Source of the DNA: Cylicocyclus nassatus
Taxonomy: Eukaryota > Nematoda > Chromadorea > Rhabditida > Strongylidae
Direction of reading: 5' to 3'
DNA: 64,000 nucleotides
Assembly: GCA_958299035.1 (NCBI GenBank)
Contig: CATQJL010000223.1
Location: 52,496,302 to 52,560,301 of the forward strand
Shown here: piece after piece, positions 24,040 through 37,065 of the stretch
How the letters are laid out: each line of letters begins with the position of its first letter
Position numbering within the stretch: position 1 is the stretch's first letter
Program-made: the position numbers and the translations under genes
Notes under the pieces: generated by a model
The model's database searches: none
What the model was told of the DNA's origin: nothing
Seen by the model: the letters and a program-made list of their open reading frames with translations, nothing else

Positions 24040-27000
24040 TCAGAAAATCTGAATGCGATGATTCTCGCGATCGCTTGCGACCACACCACCGTCGGAAACG
24101 CATAGAGCTTCGACTCCTTTTAGCTGGCCAGCACCTCCACCCCACGTGCCAAATGTGCATATAAATTCGCCGTCGGACGTGAATACCTTAAAATTTGTTG
24201 AGATGTCATATCAAGTCTGCAAAGTAATCAAAACAGGTCACCCTCTTACCTGGATTCGATTGTTGCCTGAGTCTGCCACAAGAACATTTCCCTGAAATGA
24301 AATGGTTTCGCTCAATTCTAATTGCTGAAGTTCTTTGCTCACCTGTGAATCTATAGCGACCCCACGAGGGAATTTGAATTGTCCACCATGAAAGCCTTCA
24401 CTTCCAAATGAGAACAAATATGTTCCTTGTACATCAAATACAGAAATTCGATGATTTGCAGAATCAGACACATAAACCTATACAGATTTCTTTTTTGGTG
24501 AATGCTTAGAGTTTCAACATCGTTTCGAAGACATCTACGTCTACGTAATAGCCATTGAGACCAAGCCTCACCTGATGATTGAATCTGTTAACAGCAATAA
24601 ACAAAGGATTCTGAAGTTGTCCTGGTCCATGGCCGCTAGTTCCAAACTTTCCCACAAACAAGCCATTTTTATCAAACATTTGCACCCGATGATTATCCTT
24701 AACAAAATGCTTGTGATATTTTTCTACTTTATTGAGCCAAATATAAACCCTGGATTTGGCGTTAATACAGTATTCTTGCTTGGTGACAACATTTACGCGT
24801 AAATGATGGCAACGCAGATCGTGCAAATTCCGCGAAGTGCAAAGCATGGTATACGTTCTCATGCAAGTGTTGTCGTCACGCAAGGGCACTATATCAAAAG
24901 TAAAAATACTAGGTCGCGACTAATTTATGTAAGATTGTAGGATAAGTCTCACCTTGTCAGCCACATATATAGTGCCTAGCTCATCAACAGCAACTCCCCA
25001 CGGGTTGTTGAACTTTCCATTAGATTGGCCATGACCACCGAAGGAGCTCAAATAGTTGCCGTCCAGGTCAAAGATACAAACGCGGTGGTTGTATCTATCG
25101 GATACGACCAGCTTCTGCTTGAACATCGCAATGCCGGCCGCCGAATCGAGTTGACCACGGCCGGTACCGTAGCCGCCGAACTGGCGCAAAAACTTGCCTT
25201 CGCGATCAAACACGCACACACGATGGTTACTCGAGTCACACACCGCAACGGCACCACCTCCAATGGCACAAACCCCTCGTGGCCAGTTCAGTTCACCTTC
25301 CTTGGCCCCTTTGCGGCCGAAGATGGTGCGCGGACAACCGCGTGCGCGCCACTCATTCGCCTCTCGGGACGCGCTACGGCGGCGGATGCGGCGCTCCTCC
25401 TCGGTGCTCGTCGAACTATCTAAACGGGAAGTTCTCTCTTGAAGCAGTTGCTGCACACGCTGTGAGGAGAACTGAGCAGCAAGGTCAGGGTTAGTGCGGG
25501 ATCTTTGAAAGCGTTGACGTCGTCTGGCGAGCCATGCAGGCACTTCGTGCTCACCTGCGAAATGCGTGACGGGAATCGGCACCGCGGCGGCGTTCTGCGG
25601 AGACGCAGGGGTTGGGTCCTCCTCCCGGGTGATGCTCGCCGCACGGCAGACGATTCTGATGCGCGGACGAGGACGAGAAGTCTCCTCGCCTTCGGATTCG
25701 TCGCTCGAAGCGGCTCGTGAAGCAGCTTGGCGTTCGGCGTGCTGCCTCCTAATTACATCTACTTTTTCGTTCAGCGATTCGTCGTTGCTCGATGCCTGTC
25801 TTGGTAATGGCGGTTTCCTCGTGATTCGATTCTCTTCTGGTTCTTCTTTAGGCGCCTCTGCATTCTTTATGAGCGGAGAAGGACTTGGTGGCGTTATTGG
25901 TGACTTCGGAACTGGACTACTATCTGGCCTAGGCGACGACAGCGATGCTGCACGCTCCGGTCGAGGAAGATTCAACGGAACAGGCTTGGAAGGTGGTTTA
26001 CGTTCTTCTACACGAACAGGAGCCGCTTGCTGCTATAATAGAAAATTCTAGCTACTCTAGGCTTTGATGGTCATTCCGGTGTTACCTCTTGCGTAGATTC
26101 TGGAGCAGGGGTCGCATTTAGCGATGAAGCTTCTGGAGGTTTGGACCAAGGGCTTCTTCCAACTTGGGATCGCTCAGGTTCGGACGATGATGCTCCGTTT
26201 CTGTCAGATGGTCCGCGAAGACGATTCCAAGCTTCTTCTTCTAGTTGTTGACGGCGACGATATCTGATTGAGCCTTCGTCGAGATCACGTGCACTGGAAA
26301 CAAACATATTGTGAACTTTTTTTGAAAGTGCAAGCGTAAAGAAAGACCTTTTCTAGGGGTTCATTCATTTTCAGACACAATTACTGGGTTTTCAAGCTTT
26401 AAGGCTAAGAAAATGTAACAAACATCTCGCGTTTACTTCACTTCGTCATCTATCTTGCAACCTCACGACTGAGGTAAAGTTTTATATCAATCTTCAAAAC
26501 TGTCAAAAGACTCACGTGACTCTAGATGACGGCCGATCTCTGTCGTTAGCCCTTGCGTCCTCGTGACGAGAACGATGTTGATCGCTTTCTAGAGGTAGAC
26601 GGAAAGGACGTGGCAGATATGACTGTTCCAATGGTAGATATCTGGAAAAGTCAAGTAAAGAGAAGTGAAATTCAAAAAAAAATGACAAAAATTATTCCAA
26701 CCTTCCGGCAAACTGAGGCATGAGCACACACAGTTCTCCACAGGTGGCAATAGATTGGGGCAGTCTAGCAGCATCGTCTCCAGCTGAGAATCTAACTTTG
26801 CGATTAAATAGCTCGTCTGCATCAGGCTGAAGAGAATTTGTCTCATAGTGTACAAAAATAAAAAAAACTTTTAGGTTACCTGGAAATTTCTTAGGTACTC
26901 CAAGCCTTCGGAGAAAGTATTTTTCAGGCGAACGAGCTCAGTGTCATCAAGAGTACATTCTCCCTAAAATTAAAAAATTGCACAAAGCATCTGATTGAGT

Positions 27001-30000
27001 CTTAAATCATTACCTTCAAAGCTGCGTCAAGCCTAGCCACTGCCTCACTCATGTTTGACGATTCGATCTCAAGAACATCGCGTAAATTGCTCATTAGTCT
27101 ACTTTCTGTAGCATGGAAAGAATCGATCTCGTTCAAGAATGCATCTTCTCGTTTTTTCAAATCACGCTGATGTCTAGAAAAAAATTTTCATTTTAACTTT
27201 TACGATCGACCAAGGAGGAGGTAGAAGAAATGGGATACCTGTGAAAGTACTCCTTGACCTCATCCTTGGTGGTCTCGCAATTCAATGTGAGAAGTTCAAG
27301 TCCTTTGGAAAGACCATCTGACGCTTCGATGATTCTGTTCGAAAGCCTACGTACCTATAAGATACTTCGATTAGCAGAAAACAATCAATTCTTCAAAGTT
27401 TTGTTGCAATTGTATATTCAAAATTGATTGAATTGAACTCGAAGGGCAAGGAACTAAGCATATTCATTTGCTAACGCTTTTTCCTTGCGCTTTTTACCTT
27501 AGTAATTTGAGAGACCTAAAACTGGACAAAGTCATCTTTATGGGCAACGGGATCTGTGGCTGGTACGAAAAGAGCGCGAAAAGTTTTTATTTAGTTCATA
27601 AACCTACAATATGCTAGTCACAAATGGCTAATAGAGAAGAGATCATTAGGATGAACACTGAGCTGGTATTTGCACTTGCAGAAATAACTGAGAGTTAGCA
27701 TCACAAATTTTGAAAGGTTCACGAATAAAAAAATAAGTATTCATTTCATTATTGAGTACATTTCCAATGGTAATACCGAAAGCCATATCCGCCAAATATA
27801 TCCAGAGTTTCGCGATCATTATGTTTATGGAAGGGAACCCAAGAAATATATGGCTGACACATGAAGTTCACTTTTTTGTGACTTTTGATTGCAAAACACT
27901 ACTAAAGATTACCTCCAATATTATCATAGAACAAGCAATCAAATTTGTAAAGCTATTTAATTATCAACAGTCTTCTCAAGGAAGGTCTATGCAAAAATTT
28001 CCATTTAGTTGAGAAGTGTTTCACTTCTTACAGACGTAAAAAATTCCAAAAAAATAAGATAAGCTAAAAGTAAGAGAGTAAAGCAACAACTCAGACTTTA
28101 TACATTTCTTGGTGGCATCTTGATATTCAATAACCCAGAAATTTTTTACACTGCGGCTTCAGAGCTTGAGCTAGACCAAATGTGAGCCCTTCCTGCCGCC
28201 CTTCTCCCCTTCCCCAGTTTCTAGAAGCTTCTTCAGTAGTTGTTCATTTACCCAACTTTATTGCCTAATTTTCATTACCCCACAGGTTTTCACCCAATCT
28301 CCATACTGACCTGATTCAAAAGTCTGGCTAGATCTCGTTTGAGCATATCCATGTGCGTTTGACGACAATCCTTGCATGCTTTACGATCACAGTGTGCGCA
28401 GACTTCACAGTCTGCTTTCTCGTCGCAGATTTTACAACGCTCGAGATTGTATCTGGAAAACAATGTGCTTATTGAGAAGATGAACTGTTTTGAGTAACAA
28501 CAGCACACGTTCGTCAACACCACAGCTGTTGGTGAGCACGAGGGCTCTCGAAACGAGCTCGCCACGTACCCGGAAAAACAATGGACCCGTTGATCAGTTC
28601 ACACGGTCCGGCACGACCGCTCGGATAGCTATGGGGTCAGAAAATCAAGAAGTAGTGAGAAAAGCTAACTGGTTTGAAAGTATAAACACTTTTTAATAAG
28701 GTGACTTCTTTTCGTGAAAACAACAGTAGAGTGTCCAATGTTTGAATTACTAAAACCATTCGATACCAGAGATCAAAGAATTTCATGACTTTCCATCAAA
28801 CTAGATTATGGCTGCGAAGCCACTTCAGCAAAATTTTCCAATCTTAAAGTCATAAATGATCGTTGCGGTGCATTGTCAATAGATTCATGTCAAAACATAG
28901 CAAAAGAAGCCATAAATAGGGTATTTTATGCGCTGATTGCATCAAATCCCCACTATTTAAGCAATTTTTGCATGTCTGCAAAACCATACAAATGAAAAAT
29001 GCGTTATTGCCAGATCACTGTGACCTCTGACGAAAGGAAAGCAAAGAAATGAAAAACGTGTACATAAGGCCGTGGAGCTGCGTGGCTAATTTTTGGTTCA
29101 AAACACATCAGAGAATCATTTGGGAAGACTTCAAGTTTGGAGCAATAATTTAGAACAGTCAAAAAAATGCAGGTCATAGAACTTCACAGACTACATTGAT
29201 GGCCATGAAACGCGATCAAGGCGATTTGAAGCATAAGCCCGACTGCGATTAGGTTTTTCATGTATAAAGGTAAACTGGCTTTTTTCAATGAAGGAGAGAT
29301 TTGTGAAATCCCGTTGGCAAAAATCATTCAAAAAGAAGTTCGGACATAAGTTTTGCACAAGAAGAGATTAGCCTGAGAAACGATTCACTCTATATATTTT
29401 TTGATATGTTTTGTATTGCATATGAATTATACTTTCATTGCATATCCAAGAATTTTCCCCCCGGACGAAATCAAAAATTCGATCAAGATATCCGAAAAAT
29501 GGAGCTTTTTGTGTAGGTATCCTTCGGCACACCTTTTGTCGCCCAAATACTAGCTCATAAATCAAGACCAAAAAAGATTTCATTCGCGTTTTGGCAACAG
29601 CTTTCTGAATATAAATAGAGTTTGATGGAGTTCAATACTCCTCCAAATCAGCTTAGATCACCTGATGTGCTAACAATACTTTTGTTTTCAGCACTTCGCG
29701 ACATGTCTGATTCGACTGCTTTTATTGAAAAATAAAAATTTCAATGAATTCCTTGGAACTAGAGGATATAATGTAATCAAAAATGTGCAAGACTTATGTT
29801 CAACAGCTGATGAAATAATGCAAAAAATACGAAAATATGACAACAACTTTTCTTTTCTTTGAAAAAAAGGTAAACAACTAAAATGGTAGAGAGTCTTTTT
29901 AAGCCTCATTTTCGTCTAGTTCGAGCTCTACCCCCATTTGGATGTTTTCTCAAAGCTGAACAGCCGTCCCCGATATGTTTGCAAACGAGCGGCTAGGGAC

Positions 30001-33000
30001 ATCCCGACAAGCTCATCGATAGCGGGATTGGATGGCAGACAAATCGCGATCGCGCCCTCAGCGTTGCGCGCTTTGTCAACAGCGATCAACGCCCTCGCAA
30101 ACTAGCTTCGTCACCCCGGCTCATCGCACAAAGAACATCTCAAGCTGTACGGCAGCACATCCACAGCGATAACTGATCGTTTTGCCCCTGTGCCGCGACT
30201 ATCAAAGGCGAGGAATGGGGCGATCAGCTGGCGCCGGGCTGCTTGGCTCGCGCCGCGATCGCGTTACGCCGGCCATGGCATCGTCGACGAGCAGCTGCTG
30301 CTCAGCAACATGTGGGTGTGAGGAGCGAACGACGTTAAGAAATCCGACAGAACACCGCTCCCTGTGAGTCAGCGCCCCTTTACCCCGATCCCCACAGCGA
30401 GGCGTTGGCGAGCTGCTAAAAATATGAAAGGACTAGCGAACTTCCCACCTGTGAATGTACTCTTCGATTTCCGCCGCAGAATCGGGTGTGGCTTGCAAGT
30501 GGATCTCGAGGAATCCCGTCAGAGTATAGTTGGTCTAAATCATTGACATAACCAAGGCCAACAATATTTACCCTGAAGTAGCGCTTACCTGGAATGCTTT
30601 GACTCCATCGTAGGGTATGCTGTGTTCAGCACGACATTCTGGACATTTAAGCGTTCGATGTAAGGAATCCGCGCACGACTCGAGACATGGGTAGCAGAAT
30701 GTATGTTGGCAGGGTAAAAGCTTTGGCTGCCTAAAAAAGCGATAAATTTTTGGTCGTCTATATTGTGTAATTTTAGGCATACTGGAATACTGAAGAATCT
30801 TCAAGAAATCTTGTAACAGTCCATAAACAATGGCAGATGATCTTTTGTACAAGCAAATCACATTAATAGACTTCATAGTGTGAAAAAAATATGATTGCAG
30901 ATCAAATTGTTTTGAAATCACACTGGATTGACTTGAAAAAGATATTTCTTTTTATTTAGAGCAGTTTCAAAACCTTTTCGATCAACTTCAACTTGTTTAC
31001 ATCTGAGGATAACATATTTGGCTGCTTTAAAATCACACTAGAGTAAAGAAGATTTACAATGTAGATACAGGGTGTCCGTAAAGTAACCCATCTCTCTTCA
31101 TTACTGTAAGATTACGGTAGAAATTTCGAAGAGGGTTTTGAGCCATGAAAGGCCATATTTTGCCTTAGAAAAGAAACAAAACAGCCTGAAAACTCTTACA
31201 CTAGGCTAATTAGAGTTGCTGATTCTAAAGTTCCCAGCTTATTATGATGCTCCATTGGAGTAGCGGCCATTTTTTCAATGTTCTTAGAAAGTGTGGTTAC
31301 ACAGTTTAGAAAGCTTCGCAATCTGTGAATAGTTGAGCATTGAACTCAGCGTCCGTGAAAATCCTATTACACAATTTTCTCATTTTTTTGAAAAATTTTG
31401 AGACGGCAGCTTTTCCACGTTGACACATGTTTCAAGTTTCTACCGTAATCCTACAGTAATGAAGAACGATCGTGACTTGCTCCATACACTGAATCTAAGT
31501 TGAAGTCAGCTCTACAAAATGGCGCTTACCGCTTCTCGAAAGACCTCATAAGAAGAGAGTTGTTCAAATCAAAAAGTGTGCACATTATTTTGGGACACCC
31601 TGTATATCTCATACTAAATTTCTACTTCTTTTTTATCCCCCTCCCCCTTCTTTTCATATCTCAGCAAACAAATATTATGAAGTGCTACCCTCACATGATC
31701 CTTTTATTTTCAGAAAAAGGAACTACAAAATCCTTTGTTGACACAGTTTCTACGTAAGTGGCATTCCACATGCTCCAAAAATCTACAAAACTACTCTTCT
31801 ACTGCCGTCAATACGAAATGCTCTTCAAGCGCTCTAATACAACAGAGCGTTACGTTGAACGCTCTTGTGTTTGCTCTGCTTTAGCACTAGGGCACCATGG
31901 AAAACCCAGAAATAGGTCTTTTTCTACTGTAGTTGTTTAACTTGGGTCAAAGAAGAAACAGTGAGAATATATCATATCAGAAGCGTGCAAAAGCTGAGAG
32001 GATATGCTGTTTTCCAGCGCATTCTTTGGATTTTGTTTTAATTCTCGGCGCCTGTTCGTCTTTGCTTTTGCAATTGTCGACGTCAATGTTTTGTGTTGAG
32101 CATGTGTCAAGAAAAATTTTGCAGAACATTCTGGAAAAAGTTCCAAAATGAATGGCTTATCTTCTAAACCACATCTTGTGAAGATAAAATAGACATTCCT
32201 TCCTGACGATTTAAAATGCCATGAACATCATTGGCTGGGTGATTTTATCAAGCGCACCAACAAATTTACGGCACTCGATGACCGTAATCGATCCGCTCGG
32301 AAAGAATACGGTCTGGGAGAGAGTTTAGACTCAAATTTTTAGCCACGATTAAATCATTTGAGCTTCCTCTTGAGCAATGGCTTGGCCAAGACATCAACTT
32401 CCCCATAAGAAAACATACATTCAAATTTGCCAGAACACTGCCTTGAAGCCCACATCAGCCCCTCCAGCAGGAAACAATATATCTTTGAACAAAGAACATT
32501 AGCGACTGTTTTGTTTGCAAAGATATCTACAAAGTACGGTGAAACCAATTTTGCACTTGTCTCTCTGACTTTCATCATGCTCTTCTCCCCCCCCCCCCCC
32601 CCTGTCAAAACTGCCCCGAGGTGTGTGTGTCCAGTCAAAGATAACGTCTATCCAGTAGCGGATCATGTGGCTGGACATGTGTTCCTCGAAAGTCACTGAC
32701 GTAAGCAGGGATAGATGAATGTGTGAGCTCTTAACATTAGGATTTTTAGCCTAGTGGTTGTTATGAGGGGCTTATTTGCGGTTTTTTAAAATGGTGGTAT
32801 CGGGCCAGAAATTGGTGAATGGTACGGTTGGTTCTGCGGATTTTAACGGACTCTTTTGAGCTAGAGATTAAAATTTTACGAGTATAACCGGGCTAATACA
32901 TCTTTACGATCGTTGAAACGTCTTAAATCGTAGTTCAAAAAGCGACGGTGCCAAGAATTGCGGGAAGTAGTGTAATGGGATCGGCAGTGTTGAGTGTAAA

Positions 33001-33307
33001 GCAAAGAAATGAACCAAGCAAAGAGCTGAACGGACGCAAATGACAATATAGTGGAGTGCAAATAAATTCGTTGAAGTCTGAAGTAAAGGAAAATTGGTAA
33101 GAATTTCCAAGAAAAAAGGAAAATTGATGGTAATAAGTCGTAAAAAAGTTTTGGAACTTACTTGTAACGATCGAGACAGATCGGACAGGTGAGAAGCTGT
33201 TCGATCTTCTCCAGCGGGTTCACGAATTCGGGTGGACGAGTATTCGGCGCCTGGGCGATGATCTGGCGCACCTTGGCGCGAGCATCCGCATCTTCGTTAG
33301 GATCCAT
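24040..33307 (-). CDS. nhl-1: TRIM-NHL family RING E3 ubiquitin ligase, NHL-1 type
   Basis: Exons, 5' to 3': 33307-33162, 30730-30589, 30534-30449, 28628-28566, 28452-28311, 27354-27239, 27173-27014, 26963-26880, 26826-26702, 26641-26516, 26293-26086, 26032-24953, 24697-24572, 24477-24343, 24291-24250, 24186-24040. The sum is 2928 nt, 975 residues, in phase throughout. Residues 41-81 form a C3HC4 RING (CPIC, CQHTFCYPC, CPEC) split by a 2.4-kb intron. Residues 152-175 are a B-box (CKIC, CEVC, CKDC). A coiled coil (about 180-330) and a long Ser/Pro/Arg-rich linker follow. About six NHL repeats run from 699 to the end (SNHRVCVF, YNHRVCIF, DNHRVQMF, ANHRISVF, GNNRIQVF, ENHRIQIF). The layout without a filamin domain fits C. 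elegans NHL-1, an E3 acting with UBC-13-type E2 enzymes. ATG 33307 is chosen because an acceptor-like GAGCAG precedes it, though the frame stays open to about 33505. Exon 4 is the weakest. AATAAA lies at 23820-23815, about 220 nt past the stop. Confidence 0.92.
31068..31602. mobile_element. Mariner-type MITE in nhl-1 intron 2
   Basis: Ends CAGGGTGTCC and GGACACCCTG are flanked by TA on both sides. The longer inverted arms share TTCATTACTGTA and ATTACGGTAGAAA; the left arm lacks about 100 bp present on the right. No transposase. Related to the element at 56094-56785. Confidence 0.8.
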
Positions 33308-36300
33308 GTGCCAAAGCGACTGCTCGGGAACGAGAGAGAGAGAGCGCCTGGCTGGCCTCCACCTCCGTCGAGAAGATTTTCGACTGGGAGCGAGAGCCCC
33401 CGGCTCGCCCGCCCCTTGCACTTGCCTCGCGCCCCGGCTTCGTCCCCCTCGCGGCGAACTCCTGTCCCTGTCCCCGTCCTGCTTCTTCCCCTTCTTCTTC
33501 TTCAAGGCGTCCTTTGTCCTACAGCACCTAAGAACTTGTCATCGCCTCCAGCCCAGCGCACAGGACCAGATATTTAGTTAAATTCCTCATCAAAATTGCG
33601 AAAGAAAAGAGACCGATAGAAAAAACATCATCAACCAGTATTATTGTTTGAAGAAAATCACGAGAGACATACAGTTCCGGTCTCCGGGAAGCAAGTCCTG
33701 CCCTTGCATCCACGTTCGAGTGTTTTTTCAAGCAATTAGCAGGCTAGATTTGAGAGTGGTTGTCACAACTTCTGTCATAATTTAGATTTTATCCCCACGA
33801 CAAGCAATTATGCTGCGCTCCCAATTCTATATCCATTTAGTTCGCGAGCGATAGGAAAAAATAATATAATGGGACAAGGACATTGTAATAATTAGAACTG
33901 TTTATTCTTTTCTCAATGACCTATATCCCCACTTTCTGAGAGGATCGTAAGAATTTCGTCAATGGATTTAGCCAAAATTTGTCATGTTATATGCATTGAG
34001 AATTTCTTATTTCCAAAAAATCTGGAATCCGAACAACAACTCTTTCATAGATAACATCCTGCTTCGATAAAACTTCAAACCTGTATTTACCATTTATTTG
34101 TAAAATCATATGATTTGCGTCTCAGAAAAAAATTCCAGTTCAGGGCATTGATGATAAGATGGCTACAGTTTGAAAATTACTTACATCTCTAATTCTCTAG
34201 ATTTCTGTTCTCCAAAAAATGCAAAATACAGATTTTGTATGTTTTTTTTTGAAGCGTTCAAAGGCGTCAAATGTTTTTTGTGAGAAAACTCAACTGTATC
34301 TTCAATTTTAAAAAAGAGTACGTAAAGCAGCTTGGCGCGATAACTGAATCCAGAAAATTTCAGAACAACATTTCATTCAAGAAAGCGAGAATTTTGCCAA
34401 ATAATAAATAAAAACGTAGAGTTGATCAAAAAATCAAAATAAATGTTGACAGATTACTGGATTACTCTCCTCAGTAAAAAAAGATACTGTGAGTTTTGCA
34501 TAAATTCAATTACCACTCACATCGTTAGTTATCACAGAACCGCAAGTTCAGCTCCAAAATGATCGCGGTGGACAATAAATTGATTTTTTGAACCTCAAAG
34601 GCAGATGCTACTTTTAACCAGTTATGTCTATATGCTTACAACCGCCGTTTATGTTATTGTGGTCATATTTCAAACAAAAATTATACAAAAATACAGCTAG
34701 GGATCCATTTTTACTGGTAAATCTCAGTTTAAGTCACTCTTACGTCACCCAGACAAAAAGGCACATTACAATTAGCTGCAAAAATCACAGAGATAACTTC
34801 ACATCCGTTTAATTCAAGTTTATTTGTTTCCGGTAATTGCCAATTGCGAAAAATAATGTCGCATCGTGCTGTAACGGCCAGCAACGATTTCGTCAGTTAA
34901 TCTATGATGGCAGCAAAGCAGCAACTGTTCGCGAAGGCTCCGAACATGCTATAGTGGTGTTCATATCTATAGCAACAACTGATCAAAGTTTTCTTTTCAA
35001 TGACAGTTGATTGATCAGATGTTTAGCAGAATAGCTGGTTGTCTATTAAAATCTTAAGAAAATCAGAGTAATAGATTGCAGTGTATGACATTGTCAATGA
35101 TAAAGTTGTTAATCTATCGGTTTTTTTCATTTTCATTTGTACGCTCAAGTTCCATAAAAAAACACATCACAAACACACATTGGTTTGTTATACGTAGGTT
35201 TACGTACTCTCTACCGTAGATGGAAAATGTGTCGTAGATTAGAATTTTCGAGAATCCGCAGACTTGATAAATTCATCTTATGTAATAACAAAGTGTGAGG
35301 GAAAAGAAAGACAATCACATAACTTGTATCTTCTAGTTTCCAGTCGTCAATAGTGCTAGAAGGTCAAATGCTAAACATAAAAAACTACAATTTAATTTGG
35401 TTCGGGTTCTAAACTATTTTTCTAATGAAAATTCGTGAACCGATCGGAAATCTTTACAAGAACTTGTGATTTTCAATTTTTTTCGAATCTTGTTTAGAAT
35501 GTTGAACCTTGTATATATTCAATTATAAACACAATGAATTTTTTTTCAAATCGAAACGGAGCAATTTCTAAGGAATTTTTCGGAATTTCTAGTGCGAGCT
35601 TTTGTTGCAACCTATTTACATGCAAAGGAATTCTACTATTTGTGCCAATTCATCATTCAACTACTATGAAACTTCCCAACTTTTTTGTGTGATCCCTGTC
35701 GAGCTATCTGGAACTTCCACATATCAATTTTCAGAGTAACTCACAATCCCGGCCTTGGCACCCAAGAAATTTTCTGGCTCCGAACAATAGAAACTTGACG
35801 CTCGTTGAGTACTCTGAGTTTAACGCTCTCGTTCTTAAAACTTGTTGAGCAGGAATCCAACAAATGTTGAGAGGATGGGAACTTCACATGCAGCACAACT
35901 AGCAAGTTTGAACAGCTCACGACTGATCTCCACTGCTCAAGAAAACTAAAGTTTACATCATCAAAGACAGTTTTCGGGAACAGTATTTGCTCTCAGGGTG
36001 TGTATCAGCTCAACATGATGTTCTGCAAGATTGATAGTAATGAGTCAGAGGGAGTAATGAGTCAGAGGGTGAGCTAACCTCGCAGATCAGTCCAGCACGA
36101 TAAAATGGAAAACTCTCCAAGCAAGCAACCGACAACAAATCAGTAGTTTGATCACTTCTTATTGAATCGCAGTTTGAATAAATATTAATTTCCTCCGCAG
36201 TCCATCAACTCGAAAATTCATTTCTAACTTCACATAGAAAATATCGTTATATCCTGAAAATCATAGTGTTTTCAGACGCCATCGTAACTGTCTCTTTCAA

Positions 36301-37065
36301 CAACAAGTTCAGAACAATGACTAAGCAGAAATGACCTTATGATCTCCAGTCGGCTGTACTCAAATTCATTGATCATCTAACAATTACTATCGATCCACAG
36401 TCATCAATCAAATCATAAGGACAAACGGTTAAGTCATTTGTCGACCTTCGCAGACCTCGCCTATACTTCCGCGATGAAGCAAAAGTAATTTCGCAACTCT
36501 ACATATTTCCAAAAATACTCGATGAATCATTGATCTTGACCACTAGCTCATGATCAGGAAATTGAGCTGCGAAGCGCTGCGGCAAACACGTGACATGACC
36601 CTGATACGAAAATAATATAGCAATAATAAAATGATTGTGACGCAAAAGAGAAGGAAGTTGGCTTCTGCTGATCAGCCAATAATCTCCAGCAGATGCATTT
36701 TTTCTCAAGTGTGTATATCCAAAAAAAAACGTTTCAAGGATTTTGACTTTATTTTTGACACTGATTTAACTTCAAAGCACCTATCAAAACGTTCCCTTTT
36801 GCACTCTTCTCTTTCTGACTACGAAGTAGACTGTGGAGGTTTCACCAGCAATTGAAATTAACTCTCCACTGCGATGTTTTGAATGAAAAAATCCTCCACC
36901 GCAAAACATTTCGATGGTAGATTTTATGATGAACAGCAACAAATGGCTGAGGGAAACGGTCAACGTAAGCAAACAATGATGCGGCCAAACAACCGCAATC
37001 TACATGAAGGAACCCGACAAGATGTAGAAAGGTTACAAAAGGATGGAGTAAGCGAACGTCAAAAA
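33308..37065. other. 3.7-kb gene-free interval between nhl-1 and SRP9
   Basis: Both flanking genes run on the minus strand, so this holds the nhl-1 upstream region. Bases 33308-33530 are GC-rich with an open frame that continues upstream of the nhl-1 ATG and may contain its 5' leader or first exon. From 33.6 to 36.9 kb the sequence is AT-rich and I see no exon. Confidence 0.6.
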
